DNA of 64,000 nt from PGYR01 sp046290495 (GTDB lineage: Bacteria > Bacteroidota > Ignavibacteria > Kapaibacteriales > UBA2268). Below the pieces are notes generated by a model that saw nothing but the letters and a program-made list of their open reading frames with translations, had not been told where the DNA came from and made no database searches. The stretch covers positions 1,178,001 to 1,242,000 of the forward strand of contig JBKAGT010000005.1 of assembly GCA_046290495.1 (NCBI GenBank), given 5' to 3'. Of this stretch, positions 35,446 through 43,614 are shown one piece after another (the stretch's first letter is position 1; every line of letters starts with the position of its first letter). A program made the translations under genes and the position numbers.

Positions 35446-36516
35446 TTGAGTAAATTAAAACCAAAAGAAGGACGGCTCTACGTAGTATCAACCCCAATAG
35501 GGAATTTTAATGATATTACCATCAGAGCTCTGAATGTGTTGCGTGAAGCTGACCTTATAGTCTGCGAAAACTTCAAAGAAGCCACTGCACTACTAAAGTA
35601 TTTCAGTTTAGATAAAGAGCTGGATAGTATAACTGTGAAAGATGAAGGAGAACGATACCCAGAGTTCATCCTAAAAATTGAAGAAGGCAAGACCATTGCC
35701 CTCATCTCTGATTGCGGTACTCCTGCTTTTGCTGACCCAGGTAATCAACTGATAAATTCTGCTATTAGCCGAGATATTGATGTGCAAGTATTACCAGGGG
35801 CAACAAGCATTATGACTGCATTAGTGCGTAGTACATTCGATATAGATTCATTCTATTTTGCTGGGTTTCTCCCGCGCACTACTACTGAGCGTGTAGCTGA
35901 ATTGAGAAAATTATCTAAAATGGATTCGACATTCTGCTTGCTTGAAACTCCTTACAGACTAATGCCATTGCTAGAAGACGCTGCTCAGGTGATTCCTGAC
36001 AGACGTGCTTACTTGGCTTGCAACTTAACAATGAAAAACGAAACTCACCACTATGGTACTATCTCTGAGCTTTTAGAGAAGTTCAAAGAAAAGAAAGTTA
36101 AGATGGAGTTCGTATTCTGTGTTGAGGGAAATGTTTCAGGGCTACAAGTGAAGCAAAGAGAATTCGTGGACAAAAGAGCAGAAAAAATAGAAGCATACGA
36201 CCGAGATCAATACAAATCGAAGTCAGAATGGGTAAACAAACCACATAAACGTGATTACGGAGATTCGAGAAAGAAAAGACGTAGCCGCGAAGACGACAGA
36301 CCAGAGAGACGCTCTGGTACTTCTGGCTGGAGAAAAGACGACAACAGGTCCTCAAGAAGGTCAAGTTCATCAGATTGGAAGAAAGATGACGATAGGCCTC
36401 CAAGAAGATCGAGCTCTTCTGATTGGAAGAAAGATGGTGATAGAAATAGAAAATTTGATGGAATGAAAAAACGAAACGACAGAAATGAAGATAAAAATAA
36501 AAAGAATAGACGATAA
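35446..36516 (+). CDS. RsmI-like SAM-dependent methyltransferase with long SR-like basic/acidic tail
   Basis: 356 aa starting at TTG; no ATG lies upstream of the conserved YVVSTPIGNFNDITIRAL start. About 1-245 follow the tetrapyrrole-methylase fold of RsmI, which 2'-O-methylates C1402 of 16S rRNA. However, the usual CEDTR block is CENFKEATALL, and the HEHNE region is replaced by VKDEGE, so its substrate may differ. True RsmI is encoded at 47862-48551. The tail (about 250-356) is almost only Arg, Lys, Asp, Ser, Asn and holds three repeats of the form RRS-SSDWKKD, resembling eukaryotic SR tails and expected to be disordered. The dut gene begins inside the tail, overlapping it by 32 bases. First gene of a six-gene operon. 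Confidence 0.8.
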   Translation: MSKLKPKEGRLYVVSTPIGNFNDITIRALNVLREADLIVCENFKEATALLKYFSLDKELDSITVKDEGERYPEFILKIEEGKTIALISDCGTPAFADPGNQLINSAISRDIDVQVLPGATSIMTALVRSTFDIDSFYFAGFLPRTTTERVAELRKLSKMDSTFCLLETPYRLMPLLEDAAQVIPDRRAYLACNLTMKNETHHYGTISELLEKFKEKKVKMEFVFCVEGNVSGLQVKQREFVDKRAEKIEAYDRDQYKSKSEWVNKPHKRDYGDSRKKRRSREDDRPERRSGTSGWRKDDNRSSRRSSSSDWKKDDDRPPRRSSSSDWKKDGDRNRKFDGMKKRNDRNEDKNKKNRR

Positions 36517-36934
36517 ATACTCCGATTTACCACTACCTAAATATGCTACAAATGGCTCAGCAGGAATGGATGTATATGCCACTGTAGATGAGCCAATGAC
36601 AATAGCGACAGGCGGAGTGGCGATGGTGCCGACTAATTTGTCGATTGCATTGGAAGCTGGATACGAATGCCAAGTACGTTCACGTAGTGGTTTGGCCGCA
36701 AAAAAAGGAGTGTTTGCCCTTAACGCACCTGGAACTGTGGACAGCGATTACAGGGGCGAGATTAAGATAATATTGGCTAACTTCGGAAAAGAAGATTTTG
36801 TCATAGAAAGAGGTGACAGAATAGCTCAATTAGTTATCGCTCAATACGAACATATTGCATGGGATGAGGTCGAGCAGCTAGACGAAACTGACAGAGGTGA
36901 TGGTGGATTTGGAAGCACAGGAGTAAAACAATGA
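36485..36934 (+). CDS. dut: dUTP diphosphatase (dUTPase)
   Basis: 149 aa. All five trimeric dUTPase motifs are present: NGSAGMDVYA, RSRSGLAAKKG, NAPGTVDSDYRGEI, GDRIAQLV and the C-terminal GDGGFGSTG. It hydrolyses dUTP to dUMP and pyrophosphate, keeping uracil out of DNA and feeding dTMP synthesis. The ATG lies 32 bases inside the 3' end of the RsmI-like gene and the stop overlaps the fmt start (ATGA). Thymidylate kinase is encoded elsewhere in the window. Confidence 0.96.
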   Translation: MKIKIKRIDDKYSDLPLPKYATNGSAGMDVYATVDEPMTIATGGVAMVPTNLSIALEAGYECQVRSRSGLAAKKGVFALNAPGTVDSDYRGEIKIILANFGKEDFVIERGDRIAQLVIAQYEHIAWDEVEQLDETDRGDGGFGSTGVKQ

Positions 36935-37863
36935 GTAGCGAAAAGCTAAAAGTTGTTTTTATGGGAACACCTGAGTTTTCTGTACCAACTCTTAAAGCCG
37001 TTGCAAAAGAATTTGATGTAGTTGCAGTAGTAACTGCTCCTGATAAACCACGTGGTAGAGGCAGAAAGCTGGCCCCTACACCTGTAAAGGAGGCAGCTTT
37101 AGAGCTTGGGTTGCAAGTGCTAGAGCCAGAATCACTGAAAGATGATGAGTTTGCAGGTAAGCTAAAGTCCTATGATGCAGATATTTTTTGTGTTGTAGCA
37201 TTCAGAATACTGCCGGAAAATGTATTTACGATCCCCAAAATAGCCTCTTTCAATGTACATACAAGCATTTTGCCAAAGTACAGAGGTGCTGCGCCAATCA
37301 ATTGGGCAATAATAAAGGGGGAAACCCGAACAGGAGTAACCTCATTTGTATTAGATAAGAATATTGATACAGGGCAGGTAATTGGTACAAAAGAATTAGA
37401 CATAACACCAACAATGACTGCAGGAGAGTTACACGATGCTATGATGCCAATGGCAGCCGAATTAGCCGTGGAATCTTGTCATATCCTTTCACAACCAGGC
37501 TATGAGCTAAAACCACAAGATGATAGCTTAGCTACACCTGCACCAAAAATTTTCAGAGAGGATTGTGAAATTGATTTTTCATTAGGTGCTGAGGAGCTGA
37601 AGAACTTTATAAATGGTATGTCGCCAATTCCAGGGGCATGGACTGAATGGGAAGGTAAGAAAGTAAAATTCTTGAAAAGTGAAGTATTTGATGAAAAAAG
37701 TGGAAATCCACGACATTTTTCAATAGAAAATGATAATTTCCTGTTACAAACTTCGTCTGGAAGTGTTAAAGTATTATTGATACAGCCAGCAGGAAAGAAA
37801 GTTATGAAAATGGAAGATTTCTTAGCTGGATACAGAGGAAACAAAGAAGGTATAATAGAATGA
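36931..37863 (+). CDS. fmt: Methionyl-tRNA formyltransferase
   Basis: 310 aa. The N-terminal formyltransferase domain (about 1-205) contains FMGTPEFSVPTL, the APDKPRGRGRK loop and the catalytic block 'NVHTSILPKYRGAAPINWAI' with 'DKNIDTGQVI'. The C-terminal OB-fold domain (about 210-310) has 'INGMSPIPGAWTEWEG'. It formylates initiator Met-tRNA. The start overlaps the dut stop by 4 bases and its own stop overlaps the pfkA start, giving tight coupling in the operon. Methionine-to-formyl-Met machinery is relevant because two genes in this window appear to start with ATT or ATC/ATA codons. Confidence 0.96.
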   Translation: MSSEKLKVVFMGTPEFSVPTLKAVAKEFDVVAVVTAPDKPRGRGRKLAPTPVKEAALELGLQVLEPESLKDDEFAGKLKSYDADIFCVVAFRILPENVFTIPKIASFNVHTSILPKYRGAAPINWAIIKGETRTGVTSFVLDKNIDTGQVIGTKELDITPTMTAGELHDAMMPMAAELAVESCHILSQPGYELKPQDDSLATPAPKIFREDCEIDFSLGAEELKNFINGMSPIPGAWTEWEGKKVKFLKSEVFDEKSGNPRHFSIENDNFLLQTSSGSVKVLLIQPAGKKVMKMEDFLAGYRGNKEGIIE

Positions 37864-38822
37864 AAAGAATTGCAATATTGACCAGTGGTGGTGATGCACC
37901 AGGAATGAATGCACACATTAGAGCAGTTGTTAGAACAGGTATTGCTCGTGGGTTGGAAGTATATGGTATAATTGGTGGCTATGAAGGGCTAATGGCAGGT
38001 GACTTTAAAAAATTAGAAAGAAAAGACACTGTAAACATAGTTTCCCATGGTGGAACAATACTAAAGACAAGCCGTTCGGAAGTCTTCATGTCGAAAGAAG
38101 GAAGAGCAAAAGCAGCACAAAATTTGAAAGACCATAATATAGATGGGCTTATCACATGTGGTGGCGATGGTACTTTGAAAGGTGCTCATGCATTATTCAA
38201 AGAACACGCTATCAGAGTGGTGGGAACTCCAGGAACTATTGACAATGATTTGTATGGTACATATTACACTATTGGATTTGACTCAGCTTGTAACACAGCC
38301 GCGGAAGCAATAGATAGAATACGTGACACGGCCGATTCGCACGGTAGAGTGTTCATAGTAGAGGTAATGGGACGACACGAAGGTCACATAGCTATGGAAG
38401 TTGGTATTTCTTGTGGTGCGGAGTATATATCTGTACCGGAAGCAGTTACAAACCTAGAATTATTATATGAGAAGTACACTCAACTTGGTTTCCACAACAG
38501 AACAATTATTGTAATTGGTGAAGGTGGCGGAAAGTACAAAGGCGCTTATGAGTTAGCCGAAGCTCTGAAAGATGAATATAATATCGACGCTAAGTGTGCT
38601 GTACTCGGTCATATTCAGCGTGGTGGTTCGCCAACTGTTAGAGACAGAACATTAGCTAGTCATTTGGGACTTTCAGCTGTGGATGCGCTATTAGCAGGTA
38701 AGACAAACGTACTTGTAGGTCGAGTTCATCATAATATTACTTATACACCTTTCCAAGAGACTTGGACAAGAAGAAAAGAATTGCAGCCGTATATGTTTGA
38801 TTTGGCAGAGCTATTAGCGTAA
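37860..38822 (+). CDS. pfkA: ATP-dependent 6-phosphofructokinase
   Basis: 320 aa, the PfkA length. It has LTSGGDAPGMNAHIRAVVR at the start, CGGDGTLKGA, GTPGTIDNDLYGT with the catalytic TID Asp, and 'RIRDTADSHGRVFIVEVMGR'. Glycine follows GGD and precedes TID, the residues that mark ATP-using and not pyrophosphate-using enzymes in known families. It phosphorylates fructose 6-phosphate in glycolysis. 4-base overlap with fmt, and 1 base before nadK. A 'GHIQRGGSP' motif near residue 245 is also conserved. Confidence 0.96.
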   Translation: MKRIAILTSGGDAPGMNAHIRAVVRTGIARGLEVYGIIGGYEGLMAGDFKKLERKDTVNIVSHGGTILKTSRSEVFMSKEGRAKAAQNLKDHNIDGLITCGGDGTLKGAHALFKEHAIRVVGTPGTIDNDLYGTYYTIGFDSACNTAAEAIDRIRDTADSHGRVFIVEVMGRHEGHIAMEVGISCGAEYISVPEAVTNLELLYEKYTQLGFHNRTIIVIGEGGGKYKGAYELAEALKDEYNIDAKCAVLGHIQRGGSPTVRDRTLASHLGLSAVDALLAGKTNVLVGRVHHNITYTPFQETWTRRKELQPYMFDLAELLA

Positions 38823-38823
38823 T

Positions 38824-39696
38824 ATGAAAACCTACGCTATATATGAAGCCATAGGCAAACCTGAAGCAGAGGAATTAGCACTAAGAGCGATAAAGATACT
38901 CAAAGATATGGGTGCTAAGGTATGTGTTTCTGAAACATTAGCTGCCAAATATGGTGATGAAAATCCTAAATTTCACGTTTGTGAAAGAAGCAATTATGAT
39001 AATATTGCAGATGTAATAATCACTTTTGGTGGCGATGGTACAATCTTATCAGCAGTGAAGTCTTACATCGAATCAGATGTACCTATCATGGGATTCAATG
39101 TTGGTAAACTTGGATTCTTAGCCGAGTTCGTAACTGAAGGGCTCGAAGCTACATTGAAAGATTTGATGAACGGTGACTACAGAGTTATCACTAGGAGTGC
39201 AATAGAAACTAATGTCGACAATCAAAAGATCTATGCCCTGAATGATATAGTACTAGAAAAAAGTGACACTTCTCACATGGTAGAGATAAAAGCATTTTCT
39301 AACAATAGATTTATTGGGGAGTATTTTTCCGATGGGTTGATTATATCAACTCCAACGGGCTCCACAGCATATAATTTATCTGCTGGTGGCCCAGTAGTAT
39401 TTCCTTCATCCCCAGTATTATGTATAACACCTGTTTCACCACACTCACTTACTCACAGGCCATTGGTGATACCAGATGATCAATATTTAGAATTTGAAGT
39501 ATATAGCCGTAGTGGACAGCTAAAATTAGTAGCTGATGGTAGGGTAGTCAAAAAGATAAACAATGGCGAAAAAATACGTATCTGTAAGTCAGTAGAAACA
39601 GTCAAGCTAATTGAACCAGAAAATAGTTCATTTTTTGATGTATTGAGAGATAAACTTCTCTGGGCAGAGCACAGAACAAAAAGGGAGACAAAATAA
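38824..39696 (+). CDS. nadK: NAD kinase
   Basis: 290 aa. It has the GGDGT motif (TFGGDGTILSAVK), 'GFNVGKLGFLAEF', 'ALNDIVLEKSD' and the 'SDGLIISTPTGSTAYNLSAGGP' block that together define the bacterial NAD kinase. It makes NADP from NAD and ATP, supplying the NADP used by Icd and Kmo. It lies directly after pfkA with a 1-base gap and its stop TAA overlaps the probable ATC start of lgt. Length and motifs are normal. Confidence 0.96.
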   Translation: MKTYAIYEAIGKPEAEELALRAIKILKDMGAKVCVSETLAAKYGDENPKFHVCERSNYDNIADVIITFGGDGTILSAVKSYIESDVPIMGFNVGKLGFLAEFVTEGLEATLKDLMNGDYRVITRSAIETNVDNQKIYALNDIVLEKSDTSHMVEIKAFSNNRFIGEYFSDGLIISTPTGSTAYNLSAGGPVVFPSSPVLCITPVSPHSLTHRPLVIPDDQYLEFEVYSRSGQLKLVADGRVVKKINNGEKIRICKSVETVKLIEPENSSFFDVLRDKLLWAEHRTKRETK

Positions 39697-40514
39697 TCGA
39701 AACTTATTTAGCTCACATTGATTGGACGGTTGGTCCAGAAATAGTTGATTTTGGAATATTAAAAATCAGATGGTATGGTTTATTATTTGCACTTTCATTT
39801 GTACTTGGTTACCAAATAATCTTGAAGATATTCAAAATAGAAGGATACACTCAAAAGCAGTTGGATTCACTAACTGTATATATGATTTTAGGTACAGTAA
39901 TCGGTGCCAGATTAGGCCATTGTTTCTTCTACGAACCAGCTTACTATCTATCGAACCCAGTAGAAATATTGATGGTTTGGAAAGGAGGATTAGCCAGTCA
40001 CGGAGCAGCCATTGGGATATTAGTTTCCTTGTATATCTTTGCTCAGAAGAATAAAGATATTAGCTACCCTTGGATTATTGATAGAATAGTTATAGTTGTT
40101 GCACTTTCAGGTTTATTCATAAGGTTAGGAAACTTCTTCAATTCAGAAATTATTGGTGTTCCTACTGATGTACCTTGGGCCGTTGTATTTCATAGAATTG
40201 ATATGATACCGAGGCACCCATCACAACTGTATGAAGCAATAGCTTATTTTATTATTTTTCTTATTTTATGGGGATATTATAACAGACATAAAGTAAAAAC
40301 TGTAAGCTATTCACTTTTTTCAAGATTTCTTATTCTCACTTTCAGTGCTAGGTTTTTAATAGAATTTACAAAGGAGAATCAATCTTCTTTTGAGAGTGGA
40401 ATGGCACTTAATATGGGTCAGATACTTAGTTTACCACTGATTGCCGTGGGTGTTGTGTTGCTGGTCAAATCAATGAATAAAGCGAAAGAGAACAAACAAA
40501 TTAAATCTGAATAG
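39696..40514 (+). CDS. lgt: Prolipoprotein diacylglyceryl transferase with apparent non-ATG start
   Basis: About 272 aa. Lgt motifs are clear: IRWYGLLFA near the N-terminus, 'GGLASHGAAIGI', RLGNFFNSEIIG and RHPSQLYEA, with seven membrane helices. It attaches diacylglycerol to the lipobox Cys of lipoproteins, of which two are predicted here. A naive start at TTG 39822 would remove the conserved IRWYG helix. Upstream the frame stays open to 39654 without ATG, GTG or TTG. The likeliest start is ATC at 39696, overlapping the nadK stop by 1 base, or the adjoining ATA at 39693; CTG at 39660 is less likely. Its end overlaps convergent coaX by 14 bases. Confidence 0.85.
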   Translation: METYLAHIDWTVGPEIVDFGILKIRWYGLLFALSFVLGYQIILKIFKIEGYTQKQLDSLTVYMILGTVIGARLGHCFFYEPAYYLSNPVEILMVWKGGLASHGAAIGILVSLYIFAQKNKDISYPWIIDRIVIVVALSGLFIRLGNFFNSEIIGVPTDVPWAVVFHRIDMIPRHPSQLYEAIAYFIIFLILWGYYNRHKVKTVSYSLFSRFLILTFSARFLIEFTKENQSSFESGMALNMGQILSLPLIAVGVVLLVKSMNKAKENKQIKSE

Positions 40515-41241
40515 TATTGTTGAGCATTTGTTCCATTCCTTTCAGTACTAAGTGCTCATCATATATTACATTTGGATATCGTTTACTCAAACAATCAATA
40601 AAGTATTCTCCATAGCCGCCTGTTACATATACATCTGGTACAGCACTAAATGGTGAATTTCTAATAGTACAAACAATACCACCAACAATAGAATTCAGTA
40701 TGCCATTCTTTATAGCATCTTGAGTATTGTCACCATATTTATTTTCATCAATTGAAATAGAATCTACAAGTGGTAGCCCTGATGTAAATTCATTGAGTGC
40801 TTTAGCTTGGGTATAAAAACCAGGAAATATTACTCCTCCGTGGCATATATTGTCTTCGTCTAATATATTTACTGTAATTGCAGTGCCACAATCTACTGTA
40901 ACAGTAGGAGAATCACTCAGTCTATGGACAGCGAGTAGACTTAGTTTTCTATCGGTACCCATACCTGTAATATTTGAGAAATCGATAGATTCTACTTTAT
41001 CAATTGATTCTGCAATATCATAAATCTCTAACCCCTTTTGCTTGAGCTTATCGATTACAATATCAGAATCTTGCTTGTTTACAGAGGAATAAACAAGTTT
41101 AACAATACTTTTAGTTTCTATTGATTCAATAAAAGATTTAAGCTCTTCGGAATCATATTCGAAAGCTTTTATTTGATTATTGATAACAAATTTGACTCTG
41201 CTATTTCCAAAATCAGCTAATACTTTATTATCTGAGATCAT
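40501..41241 (-). CDS. coaX: Type III pantothenate kinase
   Basis: 246 aa. It has the ASKHA-fold phosphate loops ADFGNSRVKF at the N-terminus and 'TVDCGTAITVN' in the middle, the GMGTDRK motif and 'GGVIFPGFYTQAKAL'. CoaX phosphorylates pantothenate without feedback inhibition by CoA. The start overlaps the birA end by 14 bases and the two form a common bacterial pair. The 3' end overlaps convergent lgt by 14 bases. Together with coaD at 31055 this window carries two CoA-synthesis steps. Confidence 0.93.
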   Translation of the reverse strand: MISDNKVLADFGNSRVKFVINNQIKAFEYDSEELKSFIESIETKSIVKLVYSSVNKQDSDIVIDKLKQKGLEIYDIAESIDKVESIDFSNITGMGTDRKLSLLAVHRLSDSPTVTVDCGTAITVNILDEDNICHGGVIFPGFYTQAKALNEFTSGLPLVDSISIDENKYGDNTQDAIKNGILNSIVGGIVCTIRNSPFSAVPDVYVTGGYGEYFIDCLSKRYPNVIYDEHLVLKGMEQMLNNTIQI

Positions 41242-41977
41242 ATATTATAGAATCTCCATTGTTAATTTTAATCTCTTCATTATCATTAATAGCCAATATT
41301 GTGCCGCTTTTATCGATATCTACTACCTCATATTGCTCAGTCTTGCCAATTACTTTTATCTTTTTTCCAAGTAAATTAAGCTCATCTATCCAGGCTGAAT
41401 AAACTTTACTCTCTTCAGAATCTAATAATATATTCAAGCTCTGCTTTAATTTCTGAATGACTTTGTTGCTATCTATATCGTAGCCCAATATTTTCAATGA
41501 GGTTGCTTTATCAGACAATTCAGCCCCAAACTCGCTTTGATTAATATTAATACCTATTCCAAGTATTGTTTCGGTGCATTTGTTACCTGAATAGCTATGT
41601 TCTGACAGTACACCACAAATCTTTTTATAATCTCCAGATTGACTCTTTATATAGACATCATTAGGGTATTTTAACCGAATATTCTCATTGATATCACTTT
41701 CTTGCAAAGCAGATTTAACAGCTAAACAACCAAGAACTTGATACATCCATTTACTGTTCAGTATACTTAATTTGGCTTCATCTATAGCAAGTGAAAGATA
41801 TACATTCTGAAAACTTTCACCTTCCCATACTTTTCCATTCCTTCCTTTACCTGCATATTGTTCATCAGCTGTAACGAAAAATATTTCGTTTTCGTCTATC
41901 AGCTCTTTAGCAATTTCGTTTGTTGAACCTACCCTCTCAAAATGGAAATGAGGTATTTCTAAAAGATTAATCTTAAT
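41228..41977 (-). CDS. birA: Biotin--[acetyl-CoA-carboxylase] ligase with apparent ATT start
   Basis: About 249 aa, a BirA without the N-terminal DNA-binding domain. The extended reading contains RVGSTNEIAKELIDEN, TADEQYAGKGRNGKVWEG and 'NVYLSLAIDE', then 'RLKYPNDVYI', 'KICGVLSEHS' and 'ILGIGININQ', the full set of catalytic motifs. It attaches biotin to the carboxylase carrier protein. The first ATG (41746) would begin after the biotin and ATP loops and cannot be the start. Between the in-frame TAG at 41984-41986 and the first motif there is no ATG, GTG or TTG. ATT at 41977 gives M-KINLLEIPHFHFERVGSTN, well matched to the family. coaX follows with a 14-base overlap. Confidence 0.85.
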   Translation of the reverse strand: MKINLLEIPHFHFERVGSTNEIAKELIDENEIFFVTADEQYAGKGRNGKVWEGESFQNVYLSLAIDEAKLSILNSKWMYQVLGCLAVKSALQESDINENIRLKYPNDVYIKSQSGDYKKICGVLSEHSYSGNKCTETILGIGININQSEFGAELSDKATSLKILGYDIDSNKVIQKLKQSLNILLDSEESKVYSAWIDELNLLGKKIKVIGKTEQYEVVDIDKSGTILAINDNEEIKINNGDSIIYDLR

Positions 41978-42063
41978 TTTTGTCTATTTGTTTTTATAAT
42001 ATTAACTTGTATCAGTAGTTTAATTTATATTAAAATTGTAAGTATTACAAAAAATTAATTTTT

Positions 42064-42777
42064 ATGATATATTTTGTTTCCGACTTGCACTTAGGTGTAT
42101 TGCCTAGGAGTGAAGACAAGTTACGAGAGGACAAATTCTTAGATTTCTTGGATATGATAAAAGCTGACTGCAAAAAGCTTTACTTAGTCGGAGATATATT
42201 TGACTATTGGTTTGATTACAAAACTGTGATACCTAAAGAGTTCTATAGAACTTTAGCAAAATTGAAAGAGTTTACTGATAAAGGTATAGAAATAGAATAC
42301 TTGATGGGGAATCACGACTTCGGACATCGTAGTTTTTTCAGAAGAGAATTAGGTATTGAAGCTATTGAGTCTGATATAGAGCGTGAACATAATGGTAAAA
42401 AGTTTTACATTTCTCACGGAGATGGCAAAGCAGATAATGACACAGGATATATTATTTTAAGATCCATATTAAGAAATAAATTTGCAAATTTTCTATATAG
42501 AATTATTCATCCAGACATTGGAATTGCAGTAGCTAGTGGTAGCTCAAAGAAGAGTAGAGCTCACACATCGAGTAAAGAGTATGGTGAAAACGAAGGAATG
42601 GTAAACTTTGCTAAGAAAAAGTTGGAAGAGGGATTTGATTATGTCATTATGGGACACCGTCATAAAAAACTAGTTCTCAATCATAGTGGAGGAGTTTATA
42701 TCAATCTAGGAGAGTGGATAATAGAACCAAGCTACGGTAAATTTGATGGAGAAAAGTTTGAACTAATCTCACTCTAA
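42064..42777 (+). CDS. lpxH: UDP-2,3-diacylglucosamine diphosphatase-type phosphoesterase
   Basis: 237 aa calcineurin-like metallophosphoesterase with SDLHLG, VGDIFDYW, MGNHD, ISHGDG and GHRHK motifs in the LpxH order. LpxH cleaves UDP-diacylglucosamine to lipid X in lipid A synthesis, consistent with LptF/G nearby. The middle insert (about 125-175) with 'SSKKSRAHTSSKEYG' is typical of Bacteroidota LpxH. It is a single gene on the plus strand, divergent from birA-coaX and convergent with the nuclease-like lipoprotein; a hairpin covers both stop codons. Other UDP-diacylglucosamine hydrolases (LpxI, LpxG) have different folds or lengths. Confidence 0.85.
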   Translation: MIYFVSDLHLGVLPRSEDKLREDKFLDFLDMIKADCKKLYLVGDIFDYWFDYKTVIPKEFYRTLAKLKEFTDKGIEIEYLMGNHDFGHRSFFRRELGIEAIESDIEREHNGKKFYISHGDGKADNDTGYIILRSILRNKFANFLYRIIHPDIGIAVASGSSKKSRAHTSSKEYGENEGMVNFAKKKLEEGFDYVIMGHRHKKLVLNHSGGVYINLGEWIIEPSYGKFDGEKFELISL

Positions 42778-42789
42778 TTTGAGTTAGTT
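42761..42789. terminator. Weak hairpin over two convergent stop codons
   Basis: AACTAATCTC (42761-42770) pairs with GAGTTAGTT (42781-42789) with one bulged base. It contains the lpxH stop and the stop of the minus-strand gene. Flanking T-runs are short, so termination is only suggested. Confidence 0.4.
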
Positions 42790-43614
42790 TATACTAATTG
42801 TAACTGATACTGGACAATGGTCAGAAGCAGCTCTAAGTTCATCACCCCTTAGCACTCTACTTAGATCTAACATATTCAATGAGCCATGCTTTATCTTTTC
42901 TTTTATCTCTTCGTTAATTATAATATGATCAATCGATTTCAATCTTGGGTATTTGCAACTATTCATCTCAGAAGTAATGAATTCCCAATTATCTGTATCT
43001 AGAGCCACAATATTACTATTTTCCTTGGCTGGGCTATCATTAAAATCACCCATTAGTATCACGTCTGAGTCACCTCTTACCTTCATCAGCTTGTTGAGTG
43101 CTTCGACTAGTTTATCAGATTGATCCTGCCTCATATCAAAACTTCTTGTTCTTTTCACAGGTGTGTCGTCATGCCTAGAAGTTGCTTTAAAATGAAATGA
43201 ACCCACAAAAAAGTCAAAACCATTTAACTCACAATAAGCAACAATCCCTGGTCTCAAATCATTGTTTCCTAATGCAATCTCGTCTAACTGGTAAACTTCT
43301 TTTACTGTTATCTCTTTATTAATAACTAGTGCCGTTTTCTGTTCCTTAGGAAATGATGAAGTGTATATTGCGAAATTATTTGTGTCAATAATTTTTTCGA
43401 CTGCTTCTCTATTTTCTATTTCCTGAAGTGCAAGAATATCTGAATCAAGTGAATTTATAATACTAGAAATATTATTATAGTCCTTATCAGTTCTTTCTAC
43501 CATATCATCTTTACCGTCACCAAGCCACTTTATGTTGAAAGTGCTAACGGTTAGTTCAGCAGGTTCGTTGCAGCTAATTAGGACTATTGATAGAAGTAGA
43601 AAGACTAATCTCAT
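42784..43614 (-). CDS. Endonuclease/exonuclease/phosphatase-family lipoprotein
   Basis: 276 aa. A lipobox-type LISC with Cys15 ends the signal peptide. The EEP fold is shown by 'TVSTFNIKWLGDG', LALQEIENREAVEKI (with the metal-binding Glu), 'FFVGSFHFKATSRHDD', 'VILMGDFNDSP' and the final 'ELRAASDHCPVSVTI' (SDHxP catalytic His). The family includes nucleases and phosphodiesterases, so the substrate could be nucleic acid or a phospholipid head group. It overlaps proline dehydrogenase by 4 bases (ATGA) and is the second gene of that pair, though no functional link is evident. Confidence 0.85.
   Translation of the reverse strand: MRLVFLLLSIVLISCNEPAELTVSTFNIKWLGDGKDDMVERTDKDYNNISSIINSLDSDILALQEIENREAVEKIIDTNNFAIYTSSFPKEQKTALVINKEITVKEVYQLDEIALGNNDLRPGIVAYCELNGFDFFVGSFHFKATSRHDDTPVKRTRSFDMRQDQSDKLVEALNKLMKVRGDSDVILMGDFNDSPAKENSNIVALDTDNWEFITSEMNSCKYPRLKSIDHIIINEEIKEKIKHGSLNMLDLSRVLRGDELRAASDHCPVSVTISIN

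Noticed and set aside
36260..36440. CRISPR-like repeat array
   Set aside because: The repeats are in-frame coding repeats of the RS-like tail without spacers of uniform length.
36251..36582. Several overlapping ORFs in the tail of the RsmI-like gene
   Set aside because: They arise from the repetitive composition of that tail and show no start or family support.
39822..40514. lgt starting at TTG 39822
   Set aside because: This would drop the conserved IRWYG membrane helix that is encoded in the same open frame upstream.
41228..41746. Short BirA-like reading frame (172 aa) beginning at ATG, as a truncated pseudogene
   Set aside because: The frame continues upstream through intact biotin-ligase motifs to 41983; only the start codon is unusual.
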